This document shows positions 55,001-64,000 of a stretch of DNA of 64,000 nt, piece by piece. The DNA is from Cyanophora paradoxa (lineage: Eukaryota > Glaucocystophyceae > Cyanophorales > Cyanophoraceae). Both the position numbers and the translations under genes were made by a program. The notes beneath the pieces were generated by a model. It did not search any database. It had not been told where the DNA came from and was given only the letters and a program-made list of their open reading frames with translations. Where the stretch lies: the NCBI GenBank assembly GCA_004431415.1, contig QPMI01000452.1:62001-126000 (forward strand). Direction: 5' to 3'. Numbering within the stretch: position 1 is the stretch's first letter; the number at the start of each line of letters is the position of its first letter.

Positions 55001-58000
55001 ACATCGCTGATCGTGAGAACATGCGCAGCAAACAGACGTGAACACGCCGTCGTGCTCTGCCGCAAGTTTCGCTGTGTTCAGTACTAGTGCCGCTGCGACG
55101 GGCGGTGCACTAGAATCTATTGGCACGGCGGATGTCGCAACTACGGGATCTAGCATTACCCTTTCTTGGGCCTCCATTGTTTTGCACAGTGCGTGTGCAT
55201 CCATTTCAGGATCCTTTACATGCGCCGCCATATATGTTGTTATAAAATGAAGCATCTCACTGCGATGCAATGCGCTCAGGCCCAGCGTCGGCCTCAATCG
55301 GACTTACTGCATCGGTTGTCATCGTGGATGCAACTCTCAGCTGCGCAAAGAATCGAATCCGGGCGAGCCTCGGCACGAACTGCACACTCGTGAAGACAAG
55401 CAACTCGCCAGCCTTTCTCGCCGATGACTTCATCTCACCGACGACAAGCGACTCGAACAGCGTTATCGCAAGTTGGAACCTGGCTTCGAACGTTTTTACT
55501 TTCGAGTACACAACTGCAAGCGCACCTAATGCGCCGACGGACACTATCACCGTCCCTTGGAATCCCAACACCATCGGGGGATCAGCTGCAGCTGCGCCGA
55601 AATTCGTAATAAACCGAATCCGTGCGTCTACTTTGCCAGTGCCTTTCGCTTTCCCTGTTAGATCCTCTCTAATAACGTCGAACGTTGTCGCTCGGCAGGG
55701 GCCAGAGTGCGCTGCAGTCAGGCGCGCCTTCGGCTGTACGCCGGCACCCTCTGCTTCCTTGAGAAGGACGGGCAGTCGGTGAACCTCCTGGCGTCCGACT
55801 TCTCGCCCTCCTCTCCCGCCGTGGACAACGCGGCAGTCGTGCTTGGCCCCCTCACCCCCGGAGGCTCCGGCTCGCAGGCCTTCATCGCCACAACCCAGCT
55901 GCCGACCGTCGGGGCGACGATCACTGCCAATTACAGCGACGCGATGGGCGGCGGCGACGTTGCTGCTGACCGAATCGCCAACGTCATCAAATGCGTCGCT
56001 CTGCTTCCTCCTTCCCGTCGTTCCCTGCTCCATACCATCCTGGCGATTGGCGGGCGGAAGCTCCAAGGCATCTCCAATCAGCCGCTGAGCTGTGAGCGTT
56101 CGCGGATGGTCGAGAAGACCTCGGTTCTTTGCCTGTTGCGAAAGCACCCCCTCTCTCCCGACCTTCTCCCGGAGGACTTCACCGATGAGACAAACCAGCC
56201 TCTGAAGGGGAACACCACCGCAGAGGGCAACCTGCTCTTTGTCTACACGCCAGCCAGGCCGAACGGGTGCGAGGCAGTCATTAGCACTCGACCAGCATTC
56301 GCGTGTGGCGTGCAGTGCGCTGACTTTAACTTTGCGCGCGCGCGCCATCGCTGGCAGCCCCCGCTTTGTGTACCAGGTCAACTTCTCGGCCGACCTCGGA
56401 GGCGGCGAAGCGGGTAGTACTTCTCTCACCGTTATTGGTGCCGAGTTCACCTGCACGGGAGACAGGCGCAGCGTGCTTGGCGTGACCCAGTGCAAGATCG
56501 CGCCGAAGGCCAACAGCGACCTTATTGAGCTGACCGACATCGAGCCGCCGTTCGCGTCCACAGGATCCGGCGACGTCACATTCACAGCACTGACAGCCCA
56601 GTCCGGCGGCGTGCGATTCAATAGCATCGCACAGCGGGCGGCCTCGAGTGTCATCCTCGCCGTGAACTGGGCGGCCTCGGTCGCTGGCGCGCCCTCTCCA
56701 CTCGGAGCATTCGGGGTCCGCTTGTTTTCCAGCACACAGATCTTAAGATTTCTGCATGCGCCCTGAGTGCAACTTGAAGCGCTCACCACTCTGCAGCTCG
56801 GGGTTGTGGATGCACGCATGGATTGCGGCACACGGGCGCGTGCAGCGTGGATTGTACCCTGCTACGTCCGCGGACTGGATTCGAGCGCAGGCATATCTAG
56901 CAACGATACCTTCGCAGTAGTGCGCCGTCCCAGCTGCAGCATTCATCTAGATCTCGATGTTACAAACATGAATAAATTGCTTCGGCGTCAACGTCGACGT
57001 CGGTTGACGGATTGCAATAGGTTTACACGCTCGGCGAGGCTACCTACGTCAGCCGCAACTTCACTGCAAACAATCCGAAAGAGCTCTATATTGCGCTGCA
57101 AATGCCGCCGAGTCCGCTGCCTGGCTCCGATGGCTTTGCAATTATCAACTGGGTAAGTGAATTTTCCTGTGTATCACCAGGGTTTTGCGACTCGCGTACT
57201 GAAATTCAATTCAGTATGGACCCGCATTGGGCACATACTACCCTATACCAGCTGTGCGCTTCACTGGTTTCTCTTTTGCGCGCATCTTTCTTGCGTTAAT
57301 TTTGATTCGCTCTTTTTGGTGCACCGCAGCTCAATTCAAACTATTCGGTGGTGGCGGGAACGATTTCTTGCGGGAAGCAGCGCTGGAGGCAGGGCAGCCG
57401 AGTCCCCTGTACCGTCACGGGCAGCGCGGGCTCTGCAGAACTCCTGCTTTCAGACCTCGTCCAGCCCCAGGCACCGGCTCTGGGACCCGTCAGCCCAATC
57501 GTTATGCTCACGGCTAACGGTAGCGAGGTCTGTTTTCTTATTACTATCTTATTACTATTATCGATACATCCAGAGCACTGCCGTGTTTGAAAGGCGCGGT
57601 ATCTGATCAGCGCGTGTGCATACAGAATTACGTGTCCTTCAACCTCACGGTCGAGAAGCTGGTAAAAGAAGAGAAGCTGAGCGTGCAGTACACGGACGCC
57701 CTCGGAGGTGGTGAGGTGGATCTCTCGCCGCTCAACTTCACTGTCATCCAGGGAACTATTGCCTGCGAGGTCAGCTTGCAAGTTTCCTAATATTTAGTTT
57801 TAAGGCGCAGTCAATATCAAACTGGCGTCTCATTGATGAAAATATCTCTATACAGCGCACGCGCCTCTCTCCAGGGGCGGTATCCACGTGCAGCGTTCTG
57901 ACGGAGGCCGGCTCGCCGCCCGTCATGCCCGACGATCTCGAAGCGCCGACGTCGTCGGACCCGGCGAGCGTTTCTACCAGCGAGCTCACGGTCGGATTGA

Positions 58001-61000
58001 ACGACTCGGTCTCCTTCTCGTACCTCGCCAAGAAGGGCGTCGTGGACGCGCGCGTGACCGTTATGTGGACGGAGTTCATGGGCGGCGGCGAGCTGCTCGC
58101 CACCCTCGTCAGCGTCGTCGAAGCAAACCTCTCCTGCAGCCCGCGCGTCCGGCAGAATGCCACCATTCTCTGCGCATTACGGCCGTTCTCAGTGGGCGCC
58201 AGCGTCCCGCTTGCCCTGCAGCTGCGGGTGGAGGACTTCGATGCTTCCCTTAATATTTCGTCGATCGGAAGCTTAGTGCAGGAGCTATCTCCAGCGGTCA
58301 ACGGCAGCATGTTCTTCTCGTTCATTCCAGCAGCCACCCTCGTGCCCTTCGTTAACGTCACGGCCTTTTACAATGCTTCCATTGCGCCAGTGCAGTTTTC
58401 GGAGGTTCCGGGCTCTCCATTTGTTGTCTCTGTTGTCAGTGCAGACGTAGCGTGCAGCAAAGCGCGCGTGGCAATCAACTCGACATTCGTATGCTCGCTT
58501 GTTCGCCGCTCAGGCTCGGCAGACCTCCTGTCCAGCGACTTCGTTGGCCCGCGCCTGGCTGTCAGTGGCGGCGCTGTGCTCGATACGAACATGGTCCGCT
58601 CCGAGCTGCTGTCTGAGAGCGCGGATGGCGTCTCCTATTCCGTCCGCTCGCTCGCACCAGGGGCCAACCTCACCATCAGCTGGAACTACAGGTGCGCTGC
58701 GATTAAAACGACGAGACACGTGCTGTTGCATTCTTTAAATGACGTATTGTTTTCCAGCGAAGCGCTGGGCGAGGGCCTAGCGGACTCTATCAACTCCACT
58801 GTGCAAGTTGTTGGCGTTCGACTCAACTGCTCATCGAGCGGGTACCGGGCGGCCAACCTTTCTCGAATTCTGTGCACCGTGCAGCCACTTCCTGCGCCGG
58901 GCGGAGTCTTAGTGAGCCCCCTCACGTCCGACTTTGTGCTGAGCAGCTCTGGCCTCACCGTAGACCTGCTCGAGACGTGTTCAGCCGATAGAGACCCGGC
59001 TGAGTGCTCATTTACGTTGCCGTTCTACATTGAGTCCAGCGGCCCGAGCGCGGAACTGGAGTTGCGATACTCGCAGGACGTCGATCTGCACATGAGCCAT
59101 GCGACCGATTCGCCTGCCCACTTCTCCGTAATATGTAAGTATCGAGATATCAATTTTGATATCGACTTAGATCTCGCGTTGATCTGGACGCTTGGAAACC
59201 TCGCTTACGCTGCCTCGTGCATTTGCGCAGCGGCGCACCTGTCATGCGATAGAAATCGCACTGCCATCAATGGCACCTTCGTATGCGCCGTGCATCGCAA
59301 CCCTCTTTCGGCCGGCCTCATGCTCAGTGCGCTGTCAAAGATCCACTTTTGAATATCTATAAGCACTGCTCGCGTTGACAAAAGTTACTCCAGGCGACTT
59401 GAAGGCGATTGCTTTCATCCATTCGTCGGGCGAAGATATTGACAGCGAGATAAGCGTCAATCTTACGGAGTCCAGCGCGGACCAAATCGCATTTGCGATC
59501 CAAATCGGAATCCTTGGTACCGCACGCGCTTCTATGAACTTTTCGGCGGCCATCGGTGGTTCGCCTCTGCCCGCCAGCAACACGGCCGTCGACGTTGTCG
59601 GCGCGGTCCTTGAATGCAACGGGACGACGCGAGCAGCCAATGGATCCAGCGTTCTTTGTTCTATCTCACAGCAGCCTGGCTCATCTCCGCTCGCCCCCTC
59701 TGACTTTGAGGTCCTTTCAGCCGCTGGCCCGTCAGTTATGCCTGCCCCGCTCACCGTCTGCACCGGCTCTAGCGCGGTCTGCGCGTTCCACTTCCTCGCA
59801 CCCGTCGCCGCACATGCGGATGCCACTCTCGTGGCCGTCAAGTATGCAGAAGTGGTCGATGCATCGCGCGCGCACGTCTCGAACTCGCCCATCTCCATTT
59901 CGCTTATTTGTGCGGCTATTTTACTTGATTATTTGTGTCATTCACAAAACCCGAAAATGCCCTTTAGTGAGCTGATATAGCTATATATACATATTCTACG
60001 CTAACTTGAAAATACGCAGCGGTCGACGCGGAATGCGAGCGCAACCGCACCGCGCTGAACGGGACCATTGTGTGCTCCCTGCGGCGTCGCGCAAACTCTG
60101 CAGATCTGCTTTCCGGCGACTTTGTGGGTCCGTTCTACGTGAACGCAACCAGCCATTCGACAGAGCCGCTCCCAGCTGCTTCGCAACTCAATTTCTCGGC
60201 TTCTGCTGAACAGCAATCTCATCTCATTCAACTCTCTGATCGCCTTGGTGCAGTCGACATTGCATGGAGATACAGGTGCGCAATTCGCAAGTGCACGATC
60301 GCGATGAAGCGTTTGTGCAAGAATAAAACAATTCTATATAAGAACGCATCCGCTGATCGTGGAGCACGATCAGCCTATCCGTCCACAACTCGGAGGCTCT
60401 CGTTGCACCCGGCCCATTACATTGGATGTCATCGCGGCGAATGTTTCGTGTTCTTCGTTGCGCGTCGCCAACGGCTCGCGCACGCAATGTGCCATTCGTC
60501 TCCTCCCGGGCTCGGCGTTCTCTTCCAAAGCCGACTACGTCTTTACGAGCAACGAGACGACGTCAAGCACGCTTGTACAAGAGCCGCAAGATTGCCCTCC
60601 GCCGTGCGTGGCCACGTTCGAAGTGCGAATCGAGTCGGAGGGCAGTCGTGCTGAGGTGCCCGTCAAGTACGGACAGCCGCTCGACTCGTCTCTCTCGCAC
60701 GTGCAGCGCTCTCCTGTGCATGTCGATGTTGTTGGTGAGCGTCGTTGAATTGCAAGCAAATCCGAATATTCCGGAGTCCTCAAAATTTTGTTTGCGCACG
60801 CAGCTGCGGAAGTGTCGTGCTCAACCTTGCGCGCTGCAGTGAGTGCAGCCTTCAACTGCACCGTCACCCCTCGCGCCGCCTCTGCGTTGATGGTTGCGAC
60901 GGACCTCTTGCCGCCGTCCTCGAGCGATGCAAATGTGGTCGCGGGAGCCCCTGAGCCGCCTTTCATCTACACAGTCCGCGTGCCATCGGCGCACCCCGGC

Positions 61001-64000
61001 GTCGTCCTGAACTGGACCTACAACGAGGTCATCGGTGGCGGAGCCGTGCCACAGCTCACGGGCCCATCGCGGTTGTCGACGCTACTGCGATGTGCGATTC
61101 GCTGCGCCTCGCCGTCTCCGCAACCACAGTTTGCCGCGTTGTCCCGAATCCGCTCTCTGGCTCTCCGAATGTCCTCACGGACGATATCTCGGCTGACAAT
61201 GCGACTACCGAGCCACTTCTGCTCGGCAGCCTCGAGTCTTGCACAGCCAATTCAACCTGTGGCGTCACATTCACTGTGCAGGCAACTCGGCTGCAGCCCG
61301 AGGCCAACATCACGATCCGCTATGCGCAAGCAATCGACCCGGATGAGCGCCCTCTGTCTTCGTCGCCTGTCCGCATGTCGTTGATATGTGCGCCCAAGAA
61401 CAAATCCTATATATAGCTAGATCTTTTGTTATAAACGTACTCTAGAGCTCTTTACCTATAGCTATCTTTTCCTAATGTGCGCGGCACGCGCACTCTGCAG
61501 CTGCCACTGCGTCGTGCACGCGGAACCGGTCGGCCATTAACGCGCCCATTATGTGCACGATGACAAAGGAAGATGCATCCGCTGATCTCGTCTCTGGTGC
61601 GCGCGCAAACTGTTTTCCCTCCTTTGCCCTCGACAGCTCTGTCAGCAGTTGCGATATTTGAAATTGTTTATACGCAGGCGACTTTGAAAACGCGCTTCTA
61701 TCATCGACATCGCCGGCTGGGCTGCAATTGCGCAACGTTCCAATCAATGCAACAACGGAGCCAACATTGGTATCTGTATCACTCCGCACGTCGCTTCTTG
61801 GTGCTGGCATGAGAATTGCGTGGAACTATAGCGCCCCACTCGGAGGGCTGCCAGTGCCTAGCGACAACACTACGGTGATTGACGTAGTGGGGGCCAGCCT
61901 CTCCTGCGCCACGAGTCGCCTTTTCAACGGCTCTCGGACGACGTGCTGGATCCACGAGCTCCCCGGTTCAGCTCCCCTCGAGGCGCGCGACCTAGAAGTG
62001 TCAACATCGGAGCCCGGCAGGACGCACATCAGCCCTCTGGCCCCGTGCGAGGCAAACGGGACCGGCAGCGCGTCGTGCAGCTTCGAGTTCCACGTGCGAC
62101 TGACGTCTGGCACGCCGATGGAGTCCGTGGCGATTATTGTGCGCTACAACCGGGCCATCGACCCAGAAGCGAGCCACATCGAGCAGTCGCCGTTCAATAT
62201 CACCACTCTTTTCCTTGGTCAGCATTAAATTAAATAAATAAGCCCGACACGCGCTTTCTCTCTACTAACTCGGGCGTGACTTCAACGCGCATGCGCAGCC
62301 AACACTGTTGCGTGCCCAAGGCAGCGACTGGCTCGCTTTGGCAACGTAACCTGCACACTGTCTCGCGCGACAGGCAGTGCTGCGCTGATACCGTCAGATG
62401 TTGCTGTGTATTCTGCCCCATCTTTCGATTACACAACGGTTCGAGCGACCGCAAGCGGAGACCTCAATTTTACAGTGATTGCAGCGAATGCGACCGCACA
62501 AGAAGGAAACCTTGTCGGGGTGAGTAGAGGGCGATGTTTTGAACGCCAAAGCGACCACTCACAGCGAGTCCTCTCAGCTTCGCCTGGCGCCGCCGGCCGA
62601 CTCCGAGCTGACGAACCTCACCCTGCGCTTTGTGGCAATAGAAGGACGCCTGCACTGCAAACGTGGTCGCGCGCATCTGAGAGCCGTCACTTCGTGTCGA
62701 ATTGTGTCCAACAGTAACTTCACTGCTCTCGAGCCCTCGGATGTCGGCAATGCGCTGGCGGATCCGCCGCTCGCCCTTGTTTACACCATGCCGTCAAATC
62801 CGTGGACTATAGTGGCGAACAAAATGGACTGCAGCAATTGCCTCGAGTCCTCCCTTGCTGTCCAGATCCCTTCTTCTGCTCGGCTTTCCGTCTTCTGGTC
62901 GGCCGCTGTGGGAAGTGCAATCTTGCCTGTCGGTGAAGTTGAGATCGGTATAATTTCGGCGAACCTAACTTGCGGCGACTCGCAACCAAAAACTCGCCGC
63001 GTGCTAGGGCAAACACTTCGCTGCCGCGTTGTGCGCCAGCCGGGCTCGCCGCCGCTGCAGCGATTCGACTTCAACTCCTCTGTTGCCTACGTCTTCTTGC
63101 CGAACGGCACCGTCGCAGACCGGCCCCCGCTACAGCCCGACGAAGCGACAGGCGACCTCGTTTTCTCAACGAAACTCGCAGCAATCGCACGCGAGGTTGC
63201 GGTTAATGTTTTCTTTAACGAAACGCTCTCCGATGTGCAAGTGCATGCTGTAAATGGATCGGACCACCGTGTGGACGTCGTTGCAGCCGCACTGTCCTGT
63301 GTGCCGAACCGCCGCACGGGTCGCTCCTCTTCTGTCTGCACCCTGAAGGCCCTCGAAAGCACCGCCGATATCCTCGTGTCAGACTTTGAGCTGCCGGTCG
63401 TCTCTGCCCCAGCTACAGGCTATCTTGCGATTGGGGCCTTCGCGCAAGATTCGGCCCGCCACATTAGCTTCTCTGTTCGCAGCCTGCAACTTGGCCGATA
63501 TAATATTAGCACGGCATACAGAGCTAGCATTGCGCCGGACCGCTCAAGCGTTGCAGAATCGTCGAGCCTGCCGCATCTTGTGGATTGGATCGGCTTCATC
63601 GAGGCACGCCTGTCGTGCGCCGCGCGCGACTTTGAAGTACGGCAGAGCATGGATTGCCTCCTCTCTCCCGTCAACGGCAGCGCAGCACTTCGGCCTGAAG
63701 AGTTTCTTCCGCCAACATTCTCCCCCTTGGATGCTCAGTTATCTGCCTCGGCTTACAGTGCCGCGCCGGATCGACCCGGCTTTGTTGTCTTCAATGTAAC
63801 CGGCGCTCGCATCGCGGATCTTGCCGCCGTCTCCGTCGAGTACGGGCGTTCGGTAGACGAGCGCAACGACAACACGGCCGGTCCTGTGACTGGCAGCCCG
63901 TATCAATTCTCTGTTCGAGGGCGCATGCGTCTCAGCGAGTGCCGCTTCGTCTTCAATGGCGACATTTACATGCGTTTCAATCTCGACACACTCCAACTGG
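39603..64000 (+). CDS. Giant secreted multidomain protein of two-cysteine repeats (3' end outside window)
   Basis: One plus-strand gene with dozens of short exons, still open at the window end. The first exon found encodes a hydrophobic leader (SLLLVLALAFTFTSSRAAGA); a 43-bp intron (39717-39759) joins it in phase 0 to LNAAADAGDVAVASGKAQVS. No in-frame ATG precedes the leader, so a 5' exon is missing. From about 43.2 kb the protein is built of 105-125-residue modules that each contain A-x-L-x-C-x-x-x-R-x-x-x-N-x-(S/T)-x-x-C-x-(I/V)...G-S-x-x-L...D-F, a strand-rich middle, and an end of either WNY-S-x-x-L-G-G-G or V-x-Y-x-x-x-(V/I)-D-x-S-x-S-H-V-x-x-S-P. Many N-x-S/T sites and the paired Cys fit an extracellular or cell-surface place. 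I recognise no named family; an Ig-like beta-sandwich is inference. It could be more than one gene, but module continuity argues for one. Confidence 0.7.
43141..53090 (+). other. Giant gene: first module block (degenerate modules, many introns)
   Basis: Modules recognised by their Cys pair: ESFVCQNRIPVQLRSRC (43270), ANFTCAPNRTAAI (43610), AEIKCPRTAKFF with KFYCTLVVSDGSAALRPGDI (44150-44300), VDCSPARASAGTRVTCRLF (45515), LTVACPRGD with LLQCNVSRFGGGTLYASDF (46430-46570), VSCTPARL with NTTCRVARADTTSVL (48130-48300), HCPQTRIRAGRQMTCTF (50330), GCSISATNGSAPLESGDFRL (51085) and VSCNRTRLGLGGTFHCVL (52035). Many modules are split by an intron between the two cysteines. GTACCCC intron words, common in the GC-rich half, are rare here. 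Confidence 0.6.
53100..57790 (+). other. Giant gene: second module block
   Basis: Modules with longer exons: LISVTLACDTTRRVRSGTQ with VLCTL (53360), SIACTPLRNRILGNVTCLL (54140), FSCPNATRRGIGATFTCTL (54820), ATLSCAKNRIRASLGTNCTL (55335), AEFTCTGDRRSVLGVTQCKI (56440) and a module ending YTDALGGGEVDLSPLNF (57690). Strand ends of the type NYSDAMGGGDV (55930) and NFSADLGGGEAGS (56385) recur. Confidence 0.6.
57840..64000 (+). other. Giant gene: third module block (best conserved)
   Basis: About fourteen modules with strong mutual similarity: ANLSCSPRVRQNATILCAL (58128), ADVACSKARVAINSTFVCSL (58441), VRLNCSSSGYRAANLSRILC (58815), AHLSCDRNRTAINGTFVCAV (59233), AVLECNGTTRAANGSSVLCS (59610), AECERNRTALNGTIVCSLRR (60027), ANVSCSSLRVANGSRTQCAI (60440), AEVSCSTLRAAVSAAFNCTV (60805), MCDSLRLAVSATTVCRVV (61090), ASLSCATSRLFNGSRTTCWI (61890), ANLTCGDSQPKTRRVLGQTL (62957), ALSCVPNRRTGRSSSVCTL (63289) and ARLSCAARDFEVRQSMDCLL (63606). 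Alternate modules end in VKYAEVVDASRAHVSNSP-like and WNY...LGG-like strands, suggesting a two-module supra-repeat. Confidence 0.7.

Noticed and set aside
39603-64000. Viral or bacterial origin of the giant repeat gene
   Set aside because: It is interrupted by dozens of spliceosomal-type introns and has no viral or bacterial neighbour genes.

Overview
The window reads as nuclear DNA of a unicellular eukaryote, most likely an alga with a red-derived secondary plastid (haptophyte, pelagophyte or another ochrophyte; I cannot decide which). The reasons are: every recognisable gene is split by many very short spliceosomal introns; a nuclear psaK-like gene carries a SAFVAP-type plastid-import motif followed by an AxA thylakoid cleavage site; and the domain families are eukaryotic (SGF29, kinesin-light-chain TPRs, two-pore K+ channel, Skp1-like fold, RING, LRR-TIR). 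By eye the left 30 kb is extremely GC-rich. The right 25 kb, with the same kind of split genes, is far less so.

Layout. 1-11.2 kb: a 3.78-kb direct duplication (1-3783 and 7391-11177). Each copy holds a head-to-head pair, a minus-strand CCDC34-like coiled-coil gene and a plus-strand LRR-TIR gene. Between the copies lie a SnoaL/NTF2-like gene and a His-rich membrane protein. 11.4-19.2 kb: a K2P potassium channel (-), a Skp1-like gene (+) running into or followed by a RING gene (+), and a Pro/Ala/Gln-rich protein (-). 19.2-29.9 kb: a Kazal-like protein (+), a kinesin-light-chain-type TPR protein (-), hydroxyethylthiazole kinase ThiM (+), a PsaK-like photosystem I subunit (-), the SAGA subunit SGF29 (-) and a small two-TM protein (+). 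29.9-39.6 kb: gene-free DNA holding a short inverted-repeat element and a 5.4-kb candidate transposon (32072-37495) with inverted ends, TA flanks and three 1.62-1.65-kb repeat units, themselves built from ~148-bp subrepeats. 39.6-64 kb: one giant multi-exon plus-strand gene, running off the window, for a probably secreted protein made of some 25-30 copies of a ~105-125-residue two-cysteine domain that I do not recognise as a named family.

Working together: there is no operon logic. Several genes are in head-to-head pairs with short shared spacers (CCDC/LRR-TIR twice, K2P/Skp1-like, TPR/ThiM, SGF29/two-TM). The genome-level oddity is the intron style: tiny introns with C-only pyrimidine tracts, frequent apparent GC-AG boundaries and a GTACCCC word on the sense strand of most introns. 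The most novel items are the giant repeat protein, the LRR-TIR gene with Asp at the expected catalytic Glu, the duplicated block with reciprocal frameshifts, and the GTACCCC intron signature. Exon boundaries are read by eye; start codons of several genes and most internal junctions need transcript support.
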